A stretch of DNA of 64,000 nucleotides from Nonlabens spongiae (lineage in GTDB: Bacteria > Bacteroidota > Bacteroidia > Flavobacteriales > Flavobacteriaceae), in the NCBI RefSeq assembly GCF_002117125.1, contig NZ_CP019344.1:2384501-2448500 (forward strand). The letters are read 5' to 3'. The notes beneath the pieces were generated by a model. That model saw only the letters and a list, made by a program, of their open reading frames with translations. It was not told the DNA's origin and searched no databases. Shown here piece after piece: positions 24,153 through 34,113 of the stretch. The position numbers and the translations under genes are program-made. Position 1 is the stretch's first letter. Each line of letters opens with the position of its first letter.

Positions 24153-27100
24153 ATGAAAATTAGATTACTCTATTGTATGATGATTTGCACCGCCTATCTG
24201 GCAACAGGGCAAATCATAAATGAAGACTTCAATGGAAGCGCAATTCCCGCGGGATGGACTACCCAGCAAGTAGCTGGTACTGCAAACTGGGAATTTGGTT
24301 CGGGTGATATGCCTACCGGAGCAGACTTTGCGACAAATGCTGCGATAATCAATCCTGATGCAAATGGTGCAGCTGGACTAGATGAAGCATTTCTTTTAAG
24401 TCCGATTGTAGACACTACACCATTAGTAAATGGTATAGAAATCAACTTTGATTATGCCTTACAAGATTTTGCTGGTGATGGAGATCTCGATGCTGATGTA
24501 TTTGACGGTACAGCTTGGGTAAATATTTTCACCACAACCGTTGATGAAGTTGGATCTTTAGGATTTACTGACATTACTCAATACTCCAACGCAAATTTTC
24601 AAGTTCGTTTTAGATATGATGATGATGCAGCAGGAACTTCAATTTGGGGAGCTGGTATTGACAATGTTGTCGTACGTGAGCTTCCTACATGTGTAAGTCC
24701 TTCTGCTGTTACAGCAGACAATGTTACTGGTACTTCGGTAGACTTAAGCTGGACTTCTAGTGAAACGGAGTGGGAGGTAGAGATTGTTGAACAAGGCACA
24801 TCGCCTAATGGTACAGTTACTGTAGGTAATTTAACGACTACTTCTACAACAATAAATAGTGGTTTAGTTCCGGGAACAATTTATGAGGCTTACGTACGTG
24901 CCGTTTGTAGTGCTACAGACATAAGCTTCAATAGTCAACCAGCGACTTTTAGAGTGCCAGGACCTGGTGATGCATGTGCAGAACCTATTGCCTTAACGGT
25001 TAATGCTTTTGGAGATTGTAGTACTGTCTATAATCTAGATTTTGCTAATTCCGTGGATCTGGGAACATCTTCTGCGACTTGTGATGCTGTCGGAACAAAC
25101 ACAGGAAAATGGTTTGATTTTACCGCACCAGCATCTGCTTCAATCGTTATGACATCAACAGGTACTACTGTAGAATTCGCATTATTTGATGGTTGTGGAG
25201 GTACGCAATTAGAGTGTGTAAGTTCAGCAACAACTGACTCTGGGATTATAACTGGATTAACGCCTGGTAATAATTACAAATTAATGGTATGGAAAGATGG
25301 TACTCCTACAGTCACTACAGACATATGCCTTCAAGCAGGTCCCACTTGTCTAGAACCTACTGCTCTTGACGCTGCAAACGTTACGGATACTACAGCAGAT
25401 TTAAGCTGGACTTCTGGTGGAAGTGGAGAAACTGCGTGGGATATTGAGGTAGTAAATATTACAGCTGGTCAAACAGTTACTGGAACTCCACAGTTCAATG
25501 GTGTTAACAACCCTTATCCTTTAACTGGATTAACACCAGCAACAGTTTATGAATATTATGTGAGAGCTAATTGTGGTGGTGGTGATACCAGTACTTTTGG
25601 TGGGCCTTTCCAGTTTAGAACGGATGGTCCGTTAGACAACTGTGCTACAGCTCAAACCTTAACAGTAGAAGCAGATTGCGCAACAGCAACGCCTTATTCA
25701 CTTGATCTGGCAGCTGCAGGTGATCTTGGTCCAATTAGTGGATGTGATACCGCAGGTGTAAATACTGGTGGCTGGTTTGAATTTACTACAGGTACCGTAA
25801 CTACCATTACTATCAATACTTCGGTGGCAATGGAAATCCAGATATTGGATGCTTGTGGAGGAACTGAAGTAGCTTGTGAATCTTCATCTTCTAGTCATAT
25901 TATCTCTGGCTTAATGGCCAACACAAACTACAAAATGGCGATGTGGGTTGATGGTACAAATAGTAGTACCACTGATATTTGTATTGAAGAAGGTCCTACC
26001 TGTTTTGTACCTACAGATCTTGATGTTGCAAATGTTACACAAACAACGGCTGACCTTTCTTGGACTGCGCCTACACAAGGTACTACACCTGTAGGATATA
26101 ATGTTGAAGTAGTAACTGCAGGAACTCCTCCTACAGGAACTCCTACAGATATTAATGTTGTTTCTGGATTTACAAAATCAGGATTGTCTTCAAATACGCA
26201 ATACGATATTTACGTTTATGCTGATTGTGGCAATAATGACATAAGTGATGCTGCAGGGCCAGAGTCTTTTACAACTTCTGCCAGCTGTGGTGATACAGTT
26301 TATGATTCTGGAGGACCAAGTGGAGATTATTCAATTACGTCAGTAGAAACATATGTTTTCATACCAAATTCTGTAAATGACTTAGCTCAGCTTGAATTTC
26401 AGCTAGTTGACTTGGAGACATGCTGTGATGAAATATTAATCTATGATGGTTTGGATACTAATGCACCGCTAATTGATGGTGACGTACCTAATGTAGATGT
26501 ATCTGCTGGGGATTCTCCGATCATTTATACGGCTACTAATGCCGATGGTGCTTTAACTCTAGTATTAGACTCTGACATCTCCATAGTAGGTGCTGGTTTT
26601 GAAGTTTTATTCAATTGTGTAGCTCGTCCTGCTTGTGAAAATCCATCAGATTTAGCTGTGACTGTTATTGATGGCACTTCAGCAGAATTTTCTTGGACAG
26701 CAGGATTAAGCGGTGAGACACAATGGGATCTTGCCATCGTACCAGAAGGTGCAACTGCCCCTACAAGTCCTACAATTAATGATGTAACGACAAATCCTTA
26801 TACAGATAGCACACTTACACCTGGAACTCGTTATGATGTTTACTTGAGAGCTGATTGTGGGTCTTCTAACAGTGCATTTGTGGGACCAGTAAGCTTCAGA
26901 ACTCCAGGTCCAGGTGATACAGCTGACACTTCCATAGGTCTGACAGTAGAAACTACTTGTGATGCTACTACTCAAACAGTACTTGATTTTACTAATGCTA
27001 TTGATTTAGGAGATGTTGCATCTTGTGCATCGGCATTTGCTGAAAATAGAGGCGCTTGGTATCAATTCAGACCTAATAGAAATACTTCGGCAGTTTATTT

Positions 27101-29936
27101 AAACTCTTCAGAAGATGTTCAATATGCATTATTTACAGTGGACGGCTCTGGAAATGCAAATGTTGAATTTGCATGTGGAACTTTAACAGGGGGAACGCAA
27201 TTAGAAGTTGGTCAGCTAAACTTTAGAGATGATTATAAGTTGGTGGTTTGGGATGACTCTGGAGCTCTAACCAGTACTAATATCTGTATTGAAGATGGAC
27301 CTTCTTGTCCTACTCCGATTGACTTAGGAATAACTAACGTAACTCCTACAACGGCAGATTTTATATGGACTCCAGGTTCTTCAAATCAAACTTCGTTTGA
27401 TGTTGTGGTTACAGTACCAGGTGGGGATCCAAGCGTTCCAGCTGACGTACTTCAATCAGGAACGGTTACGACAAACAGTTTTATGGCTACTGGTTTAGTA
27501 GTAGGTGATAGCTATGATTTCTATGTTACTGGAGATTGTGATCCAGCCAATGCTGGAACTGACGTAAGCATGATGGCAGGGCCATTGCAATATACTCAAG
27601 TAGGTCCAGGTGAATCTTGCGCAGCTGCAATTAGAATGACAGTAGAACCTGACTGCGCAACCGCAACTCCTTATACGGTTGATTTCTCAACTGCTGTAGA
27701 TATAGGGACTAATGTAGCTGGCTGTGATACGGTAGGTGTTAATACAGGTGTATTTATAGATTTTGTGGTACCGGCTAATGGTGGAGTCATTGTAAATATG
27801 ACAGGAGCCACTATGGAGTATGCGCTATTTGAAAGTTGTGGAGGAACAGAAGTTCTCTGTTCAGCAACTGCGAGAAATACTACTGGAATCATCTCAGGAT
27901 TAATTCCTGGTGCAGTGTATAAAATGGCACTTTGGAAAGACGGAGCCACTTCAGGCACTTCCGACATTTGTGTTCAAGAAGCTCCCTCATGTCTACCAGT
28001 AACTGATCTTGATGTAACTAATATCACTTCAAGTGGTGGAGATGTAGAATGGAATTTAGGGGATTCTTCTCAAAATCTCTTTGAGATTGAGATCGTTGAT
28101 GCTGGGCAGCCTCAAACAGGTGCCAACATCATTACTGGTGTGACTTCAAGCCCTTTCACGGTTAATACATTAATGCCATCTAGTTCATATGATGTCTATG
28201 TAAGAGCTGACTGTGGTGGTGGTGATTTCAGTGACTGGACAGGTCCTGTTAACTTCGACACAGCATGTGTGGCCATAACTCCAGATTACGCAGAGAATTT
28301 TGACAACTATGTTCCTCTTTGTTGGTCAGAGGCTGGTGATGGTGATCTTGCTAATGGACCAGATCCTAGTACTTCAACCTCTAACTGGATTGCAGATGGA
28401 TTTGCAAATAATGGAACCTCAGGATCTGCTCGTATTGAAATTTGGTTAACAAATGATGTGGAGTGGTTAATCACTCCAGAATTTGATTTATCAGCTGGAG
28501 GATATGAGGTCAACTTTGATGTTGCATTAACACCGTGGTCTGGAACCGGTCCTGATGTTATTAATCCAGATGATCAAGTTCAATTTCTCATGAGTGAAAA
28601 TGGTGGTCCTTGGACTGAACTGATAGTATGGGATGAAAACAATGTGCCTAGCAATACAGGTGATGTAGTTAACCTTCCAATTACTTCTACAAGCTCAAGT
28701 GTGAAGTTTGCATTCTTAGCTACTGAGGGTCCAACCTCTGGTGGAGATGTGAACTTTTATGTAGACAACTTCCAAGTTAGAACTCCACCGAGTTGTTTTG
28801 AGATTTCAAATCTAGTGGTATCAGGAACGACCACGACTACTGCTGATATCTCATTTGATTCTGGGAATATGAACTCATCAGGTAATTTTGAATATCAAGT
28901 TGTGCCTGCTGGTGATCCAGCGCCTACTGGTTCCGGTATCGCTATTTCAGATCCTGCTGTAACAAATGGAAGTTATTCATTCACTATAGGTGATGGTGTT
29001 ACCACTGGACCGGCGTTAAACTCCTCAACTGCCTATGACCTATATGTTAGAGAAATATGTGGAGCTGGTGATGCAAGTATTTATAATTTTACAGCTGTAA
29101 GTTTTAATACAGAATGTGCTGCTATTCCTGCTCCTTATTTTACTGATTTTGAAAACTTTGCTGCTGATACAGAATTTACTGAACAAAATTGTTGGTCACA
29201 AAACTTACCTAATGATTTTGAATGGCAAATAGATACTAATGGAGGTACAACTTCTGGAAGTACTGGTCCATCTGGAGCATTTAGCGGTTCTGCATTCATG
29301 TATTCTGAGGCCTCTCTCCCTGCTGGAGATGGTGACATAGCAATAGTTAATAGCCCCTTGATAGATCTTGGTGCACTTTCAAATCCAGAGCTATCATTCC
29401 AATATCACATGTACGGAGAAACCATAGTCTCTTTAACTACTGAAGTGTCGACAGATGGCGGTTCCACATTTACTCAAGTGGATCAGTTAGTTGGAGAACA
29501 GCAAACCTCTAGTGCAGACCCATGGCAACTTAGGAGTATTGATTTATCTGGATTTTCAGGTCAGCAAATAATTGTTAGATTCTTAAGTGAAATTACAGTT
29601 AATGCTGCTGGAGATGCCTTCTATGGAGATGTTGCTATCGACGATTTCAGAATTGATACAACTGCTAGCACTCCTGGTCTTGACCAAGCTTCTAAAATCA
29701 GTTTGTATCCTAACCCGGTGTCAGGAGATATCTTGAACCTTGATATGGGAACTAATGTAACAGGAGACGTGAATATTATGATTCACAATGCACTTGGTCA
29801 AATGGTTCGCAGAGAGAACATGAGATCTTCATCTACTATTGAATTAGATGGAATGAGTACTTTAAGTGATGGAATGTACTTTATCACGGTTGATGCCGGT
29901 GGTAAGCAACAAACCATTAAATTCTTAAAAGAGTAA
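24153..29936 (+). CDS. Giant T9SS-secreted modular protein with FN3, anchor J and CUB-like domains
   Basis: A 1927-aa exported protein. Order: signal peptide (1-19), choice-of-anchor J-type domain (about 20-175), then alternating fibronectin type III domains (about 180-266, 400-490, 617-709, 828-919, 1053-1149, 1280-1371) and four copies of a roughly 125-residue module framed by GPGDxC and DICxxxGPxC (starting near 270, 492, 920 and 1151), a CUB-like domain (710-827), two more anchor-J domains (1372-1547 and 1655-1839) around a seventh FN3, and a T9SS sorting domain (ISLYPNPVSG near 1848, ending TIKFLKE). It is probably attached to the cell surface or released as an adhesin. The repeat units are diverged, not identical. 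Confidence 0.9.
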   Translation: MKIRLLYCMMICTAYLATGQIINEDFNGSAIPAGWTTQQVAGTANWEFGSGDMPTGADFATNAAIINPDANGAAGLDEAFLLSPIVDTTPLVNGIEINFDYALQDFAGDGDLDADVFDGTAWVNIFTTTVDEVGSLGFTDITQYSNANFQVRFRYDDDAAGTSIWGAGIDNVVVRELPTCVSPSAVTADNVTGTSVDLSWTSSETEWEVEIVEQGTSPNGTVTVGNLTTTSTTINSGLVPGTIYEAYVRAVCSATDISFNSQPATFRVPGPGDACAEPIALTVNAFGDCSTVYNLDFANSVDLGTSSATCDAVGTNTGKWFDFTAPASASIVMTSTGTTVEFALFDGCGGTQLECVSSATTDSGIITGLTPGNNYKLMVWKDGTPTVTTDICLQAGPTCLEPTALDAANVTDTTADLSWTSGGSGETAWDIEVVNITAGQTVTGTPQFNGVNNPYPLTGLTPATVYEYYVRANCGGGDTSTFGGPFQFRTDGPLDNCATAQTLTVEADCATATPYSLDLAAAGDLGPISGCDTAGVNTGGWFEFTTGTVTTITINTSVAMEIQILDACGGTEVACESSSSSHIISGLMANTNYKMAMWVDGTNSSTTDICIEEGPTCFVPTDLDVANVTQTTADLSWTAPTQGTTPVGYNVEVVTAGTPPTGTPTDINVVSGFTKSGLSSNTQYDIYVYADCGNNDISDAAGPESFTTSASCGDTVYDSGGPSGDYSITSVETYVFIPNSVNDLAQLEFQLVDLETCCDEILIYDGLDTNAPLIDGDVPNVDVSAGDSPIIYTATNADGALTLVLDSDISIVGAGFEVLFNCVARPACENPSDLAVTVIDGTSAEFSWTAGLSGETQWDLAIVPEGATAPTSPTINDVTTNPYTDSTLTPGTRYDVYLRADCGSSNSAFVGPVSFRTPGPGDTADTSIGLTVETTCDATTQTVLDFTNAIDLGDVASCASAFAENRGAWYQFRPNRNTSAVYLNSSEDVQYALFTVDGSGNANVEFACGTLTGGTQLEVGQLNFRDDYKLVVWDDSGALTSTNICIEDGPSCPTPIDLGITNVTPTTADFIWTPGSSNQTSFDVVVTVPGGDPSVPADVLQSGTVTTNSFMATGLVVGDSYDFYVTGDCDPANAGTDVSMMAGPLQYTQVGPGESCAAAIRMTVEPDCATATPYTVDFSTAVDIGTNVAGCDTVGVNTGVFIDFVVPANGGVIVNMTGATMEYALFESCGGTEVLCSATARNTTGIISGLIPGAVYKMALWKDGATSGTSDICVQEAPSCLPVTDLDVTNITSSGGDVEWNLGDSSQNLFEIEIVDAGQPQTGANIITGVTSSPFTVNTLMPSSSYDVYVRADCGGGDFSDWTGPVNFDTACVAITPDYAENFDNYVPLCWSEAGDGDLANGPDPSTSTSNWIADGFANNGTSGSARIEIWLTNDVEWLITPEFDLSAGGYEVNFDVALTPWSGTGPDVINPDDQVQFLMSENGGPWTELIVWDENNVPSNTGDVVNLPITSTSSSVKFAFLATEGPTSGGDVNFYVDNFQVRTPPSCFEISNLVVSGTTTTTADISFDSGNMNSSGNFEYQVVPAGDPAPTGSGIAISDPAVTNGSYSFTIGDGVTTGPALNSSTAYDLYVREICGAGDASIYNFTAVSFNTECAAIPAPYFTDFENFAADTEFTEQNCWSQNLPNDFEWQIDTNGGTTSGSTGPSGAFSGSAFMYSEASLPAGDGDIAIVNSPLIDLGALSNPELSFQYHMYGETIVSLTTEVSTDGGSTFTQVDQLVGEQQTSSADPWQLRSIDLSGFSGQQIIVRFLSEITVNAAGDAFYGDVAIDDFRIDTTASTPGLDQASKISLYPNPVSGDILNLDMGTNVTGDVNIMIHNALGQMVRRENMRSSSTIELDGMSTLSDGMYFITVDAGGKQQTIKFLKE

Positions 29937-29956
29937 TTCTAACTATTAATAACAGA

Positions 29957-29988
29957 AAGGGGATGATGAAAATCATCCCCTTTTTTAT
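29957..29988 (+). terminator. Intrinsic terminator after the giant T9SS gene
   Basis: Stem AAGGGGATGAT (29957-29967) with ATCATCCCCTT (29972-29982), loop GAAA, then a T-run. Confidence 0.88.
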
Positions 29989-30084
29989 TGGCATTAATTA
30001 TCATTTGAAGGTATTTACTGATAAACTTTTGTTAGTAAATGTCATTTTGGTATTTACCTAACATTTTTGACATTGATATGTGGG

Positions 30085-30092
30085 TAATTTTG
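30085..30092 (+). promoter_or_regulatory. Promoter -7 box TAATTTTG of the 588-aa T9SS gene
   Basis: Exact TAnnTTTG box 19 bases before the ATG at 30112. Confidence 0.5.
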
Positions 30093-30111
30093 AGTACTAA
30101 AATTCCGATAA

Positions 30112-31878
30112 ATGGCTACAAAAATACTTACCTATATTCTGATTATTAGTACCTTAAGTGTATATGCTCAGAACTGCAACAATCCTATCGTACCGGATTA
30201 TTTTGAAACTTTTGATAACTATTTACCTAATTGCTGGGAAGAAGCAGACGAAGGTAGTCTTACCAATGGGCCCATGTTTTTAGGACTGTCAGACTGGACT
30301 CAAGAAGAGTTTGCTCATGAACTTGACGCGGGATTAGGTGCTGTTAATATTAATATTAGAGATCTTGGCGTGAGTGACTGGTTATTGACTCCTACATTTG
30401 ACCTCTCTGCTGGTGGTTATGAACTTCTAGTTGATGTTGCCTTAACTAATTTTGACACTACATCTGCAGATCAGATGGATTCTGATGATGAGGTCATTCT
30501 AGCCTATTCTTTAGATGGTACAACTTGGAATGCTTTAAAGACATGGAACAATACTAATCAGCCAGATGAGTTAGGAGAAATTTACTTTAATGAGCTTGTT
30601 AACCTTAATGGCCAGTCTCAGGTTAGATTTGCATTTTACGCATCCAGTGGGAGTATTGATGAAGGGCAGGATTACGACTTTCATATCGATAACTTTTCTG
30701 TAGCTCTTCCACCTACTTGTTTTGATATATCAAATTTGGTGGTTACAGATGTAACCAGTACCTCAGCAACTATAAATTTTGATAGTGGGAACGAATTCTC
30801 AAATGGTGACTTTCAATATGCAGTGACTCCTCGACTGCAAGGATTCCCATCAGCACCCACAGCAGATTTGACCGACCCATCGCTACCTCAAAATTTCCCA
30901 AATGCTACCTTTACCATAGGTAATGGATCTACTACGGGACCCGCTCTTGACCCGCATACAACTTATGATCTTTATGTCAGAGAGCAGTGTTCTACTGGTG
31001 ATTTTGGTGATTGGTCTTTTCCCGTAGTTTTTACTACTAGATGTAATGATATCGCATCTTCTTATCCCGTAAACATAGATTTTGCTAATCATATTCCAAA
31101 TGATTGCTGGTCAGAATCGCCCTCGGGTGATTTATCTACAGGTCCGGTAAACACAGGGAACTCAGACTGGAGAGGAGGAAGATCTTATACTGATATTTCA
31201 GGTACAGTTATTCCTAGTAACGCTATTAGACTATATCAATCTGATGATAATGAATGGCTCATGTCAGAGATTTATGATTTATCAGGTTCAGATAATGATT
31301 TTCTTACCGTAGATGTAGCTGTGACGAGTTATCAAATCAATGGTACTTCTTTTGAGTCCAATACTAGTAATATGGGGAGTGATGACCAGATTTATTTGTT
31401 GGTAACAGAAGATGGTGGTAACTCCTGGACCGTTTTAGATCTTTGGGATGTAAATAACAGACCACTTTCAACGGGATCTCGTAGCAGCTATAATATTTCT
31501 GCTTATAACGGTTTGACACAATTTGCGTTTTACGCTACTGATGGTGATGTAGATGACATAGGAATTGATTTGGATTTTCACATAGGTCAATTTATAATTG
31601 ATGCAACAGCTAGTGTAGAGGCAGCCTCATTGGAAAATTCAATATCAATTTACCCTAATCCAGCTGAAACAGGCAGCATCTATATGGACATCAGTAATTT
31701 GAATAATCAAATTGACGCACAAATTTTTGATAATATGGGCAAATTAATTTCTGCGAACAGTTTTGAATCTGGATCAAGATTAGAGCTAATTAATGTTGAC
31801 AACTTAGCTCAGGGAATGTACTTTGTGAAAGTAAGTAGTGGAGAGGAATCCCATACATTGAAATTTATTAAGGGCTAA
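30112..31878 (+). CDS. T9SS-secreted protein with two anchor-J domains and an FN3 domain
   Basis: A 588-aa paralogue of the C-terminal third of the preceding giant protein. Order: signal peptide (1-19), anchor-J domain (about 22-200, ETFDNYLPNCWEEADEGSL), FN3 (about 200-310, ending CSTGDFGDWSFPVVF), second anchor-J (about 311-500), and T9SS sorting domain (SIYPNPAETG, ending HTLKFIKG). The order anchor-J, FN3, anchor-J, sorting domain repeats that of the giant gene, which points to tandem duplication followed by domain gain in the giant gene or loss here. A terminator follows. Confidence 0.9.
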   Translation: MATKILTYILIISTLSVYAQNCNNPIVPDYFETFDNYLPNCWEEADEGSLTNGPMFLGLSDWTQEEFAHELDAGLGAVNINIRDLGVSDWLLTPTFDLSAGGYELLVDVALTNFDTTSADQMDSDDEVILAYSLDGTTWNALKTWNNTNQPDELGEIYFNELVNLNGQSQVRFAFYASSGSIDEGQDYDFHIDNFSVALPPTCFDISNLVVTDVTSTSATINFDSGNEFSNGDFQYAVTPRLQGFPSAPTADLTDPSLPQNFPNATFTIGNGSTTGPALDPHTTYDLYVREQCSTGDFGDWSFPVVFTTRCNDIASSYPVNIDFANHIPNDCWSESPSGDLSTGPVNTGNSDWRGGRSYTDISGTVIPSNAIRLYQSDDNEWLMSEIYDLSGSDNDFLTVDVAVTSYQINGTSFESNTSNMGSDDQIYLLVTEDGGNSWTVLDLWDVNNRPLSTGSRSSYNISAYNGLTQFAFYATDGDVDDIGIDLDFHIGQFIIDATASVEAASLENSISIYPNPAETGSIYMDISNLNNQIDAQIFDNMGKLISANSFESGSRLELINVDNLAQGMYFVKVSSGEESHTLKFIKG

Positions 31879-31903
31879 TCTTTGGATTTGACTCTCAAAA
31901 ATT

Positions 31904-31931
31904 AGGGTTACTATCAGGGTAGCCCTTTTTT
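31904..31931 (+). terminator. Intrinsic terminator after the 588-aa gene
   Basis: Stem AGGGTTAC (31904-31911) with GTAGCCCT (31919-31926; one G-T pair), followed by T-run. Confidence 0.75.
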
Positions 31932-31935
31932 GTTA

Positions 31936-31951
31936 CGCTTTCGCGAAAGCG
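31936..31951. repeat. Dispersed palindrome CGCTTTCGCGAAAGCG, copy 7
   Basis: Exact intergenic copy between a terminator and recA, about 75 bases upstream of the recA start. Confidence 0.9.
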
Positions 31952-32026
31952 GAATTGTTAGTACTTTATCGTACAACTAGAAGATATAAAAGCTAGGGAT
32001 TATTATTTTTACGTAAAATTTAAAAG

Positions 32027-33040
32027 ATGGCAGACGATAAGGAAAAAGCAGCAAAACAAAAGGCTCTTAAACTCACATTAGATAAGCTTGATAAGGCCTA
32101 CGGTAAAGGAACCGTAATGAAGATGGGGGATCGTCAAGTTGTTGATGTAGATTCCATTTCTACTGGGTCCTTAGCTCTTGATGCAGCTTTGGGCGTAGGG
32201 GGTTACCCTAGAGGTAGAGTTGTAGAGATTTATGGTCCAGAATCGTCTGGTAAAACCACACTCACACTTCACGCGATCGCAGAATGCCAAAAGGAAGGAG
32301 GTATTGCTGCATTTATCGATGCAGAGCACGCTTTTGATCGTTTCTACGCAGAGAAATTAGGTATCGATCTTGATAATCTCATCATTTCACAGCCTGACAA
32401 TGGTGAACAAGCGCTCGAGATTGCTGAAAACCTTATTAGATCGGGCGCTATAGATATTATAGTAATCGACTCTGTTGCAGCCCTGACTCCTAAGAGTGAG
32501 ATAGAAGGGGAGATGGGAGACAGTAAAATGGGGCTCCATGCGAGGTTGATGTCTCAGGCTTTACGTAAAATGACTGCTACTATTTCAAAGACAAACTGTA
32601 CGGTGATATTCATCAACCAGTTACGTGAAAAGATAGGAGTAATGTTTGGAAATCCAGAAACTACTACAGGTGGTAACGCACTGAAGTTTTATGCATCCGT
32701 AAGATTGGACATAAGAAGATCAACCCAGATCAAGGACAGCTCTGGAAATGTTTTAGGTAACAAAACACGGGTTAAGATTGTCAAAAACAAGGTGGCACCG
32801 CCATTCCGCACGGCAGAGTTTGATATCATGTACGGTGAAGGAGTCTCAAAACTAGGTGAGATCATCGACTTAGGTGTAAATTATGAGATCATCAACAAAG
32901 CAGGATCTTGGTTCTCTTATGAGGATACTAAGCTGGGTCAGGGACGTGATGCGGTGAAAGCTATTTTAAAAGACAATCCAGATCTAATGGATGAACTGGA
33001 CAAGAAAATAGCAGAAGCTATGAAAGCTGTTGAATCTTAG
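32027..33040 (+). CDS. recA: Recombinase RecA
   Basis: ATP-dependent strand-exchange protein for homologous repair. The 337-aa protein has Walker [10 protein letters not shown] at residues 70-78, Walker [11 protein letters not shown] near 145, and the RecA signature [14 protein letters not shown]. The acidic C-terminal tail is short. No SOS-type box that I can recognise precedes it; the region upstream has a palindrome copy and a weak TATTTTTA box. A hairpin terminator follows. Confidence 0.99.
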   Translation: MADDKEKAAKQKALKLTLDKLDKAYGKGTVMKMGDRQVVDVDSISTGSLALDAALGVGGYPRGRVVEIYGPESSGKTTLTLHAIAECQKEGGIAAFIDAEHAFDRFYAEKLGIDLDNLIISQPDNGEQALEIAENLIRSGAIDIIVIDSVAALTPKSEIEGEMGDSKMGLHARLMSQALRKMTATISKTNCTVIFINQLREKIGVMFGNPETTTGGNALKFYASVRLDIRRSTQIKDSSGNVLGNKTRVKIVKNKVAPPFRTAEFDIMYGEGVSKLGEIIDLGVNYEIINKAGSWFSYEDTKLGQGRDAVKAILKDNPDLMDELDKKIAEAMKAVES

Positions 33041-33064
33041 TAGTTTAAGGGATTTAAAATGCTT

Positions 33065-33091
33065 AAAACACTCTTTTGGAGTGTTTTTTTG
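33065..33091 (+). terminator. Intrinsic terminator after recA
   Basis: Stem AAAACACTC (33065-33073) with GAGTGTTTT (33079-33087), loop TTTTG, followed by further T. Confidence 0.85.
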
Positions 33092-33133
33092 TTTCCAAAC
33101 GCAACCATTTGCATGATCTAGCATCTTGGTAAT

Positions 33134-33553
33134 ATGAGTAGAAAAGTATTTTTGATTTTATTGATGGTCGTAGGGCTCGCAGGATGCAGTCTGGACGACG
33201 ATAATCGTCCCAATGTAGTTTATGGCTATGTTGGGGTTGATGCGGTCGATGTACCTGATTCATTTGAACTGGGCGAGACCTACGAGATTGAGGTAGACCT
33301 TACCTTATCAAATCCCTGTCTTGATTTTGCCGGTTTTGACATGATCAGAGCTGAAGAAAACACTAGAATTGTAAGAACCGTGGTCGCTCAGTATGAAGGA
33401 ACAGACTGTGATCAGGAGGAAGCTAGACAAATTACAGAGATATTTGAATTCCAAGTAATTTTTACTGAAGATTACACATTTAAATTTCTGAATGGTGTTG
33501 ATGAAAATGGAGAAGAAACATTTTTGGAATTTGTAGTACCAGTTAATTCCTAA
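33134..33553 (+). CDS. Hypothetical lipoprotein
   Basis: A 139-aa protein with lipobox VGLAGC (Cys18) followed by SLDDDN, an acidic surface-export-like start. The mature part is a single small beta-rich domain with two cysteines (CLDFAG and TDCDQEE). Function not recognised. It lies just upstream of the sigma factor gene (9 bases apart) and may be cotranscribed with the envelope-signalling pair. Confidence 0.75.
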   Translation: MSRKVFLILLMVVGLAGCSLDDDNRPNVVYGYVGVDAVDVPDSFELGETYEIEVDLTLSNPCLDFAGFDMIRAEENTRIVRTVVAQYEGTDCDQEEARQITEIFEFQVIFTEDYTFKFLNGVDENGEETFLEFVVPVNS

Positions 33554-33562
33554 TTTCCATGC

Positions 33563-34111
33563 GTGGCGCTTAAGCAGCTTATAGAAAATTGCAAGAAAAA
33601 CGATAGAAAATCCCAGAAGGAAATTTATGAGCTGTACGCAGCTAGACTTTATGGGAGCTGCTTGAAGTATGCCGCAACTGAAGAGGATGCTCAAGACGTT
33701 TTGCAAGATTCTTTTATCACGATATTTAAAAAGATCGATCAGTATAAAGATAAAGGGTCATTTGAGGGTTGGTGCAGGAGGATCGTGATCAATAAGGCTC
33801 TAGGAAAGTATCGCAAGAATAAACTGCATACGGTAGGTGAGGAGCGTTTGATCAACATAGAGGCAGAGGTTGAGGTTAAGGAAGTAGATGATCTAGCTTT
33901 GGACGATCTCTTAAAATTTGTTAGGGATTTACCAGAGCGATACAGATTGGTTTTTTCGCTTTATGTTTTGGATGGCTATTCACATAAGGAAATAGCACAA
34001 ATGATGGAAATAAGTGAGGGAACATCTAAGTCTAATTTGAGTAGGGCTCGAGGCCTGCTTCAGGATAAAATTATAGAGTGGCGAGATAGCAATCGCAGCA
34101 GCGCCATTTAG
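33563..34111 (+). CDS. RNA polymerase sigma-70 factor, ECF type
   Basis: A 182-aa sigma factor with region 2 (EEDAQDVLQDSFITIFKKI, then GSFEGWCRRIVINKAL) and region 4 (LPERYRLVFSLYVLDGYSHK, then EISEGTSKSNLSRAR), without region 3 or a sensor domain. It directs core polymerase to a regulon, probably for envelope stress. The start is a GTG at 33563; an ATG four bases before is out of frame. The downstream gene, two bases away, encodes the likely anti-sigma partner. Confidence 0.93.
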   Translation: MALKQLIENCKKNDRKSQKEIYELYAARLYGSCLKYAATEEDAQDVLQDSFITIFKKIDQYKDKGSFEGWCRRIVINKALGKYRKNKLHTVGEERLINIEAEVEVKEVDDLALDDLLKFVRDLPERYRLVFSLYVLDGYSHKEIAQMMEISEGTSKSNLSRARGLLQDKIIEWRDSNRSSAI

Positions 34112-34113
34112 TT

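Noticed and set aside
24153..29936. Possible CRISPR-like or satellite repeats
   Set aside because: Repeats are diverged protein domains in one open frame, not short identical DNA units with spacers.
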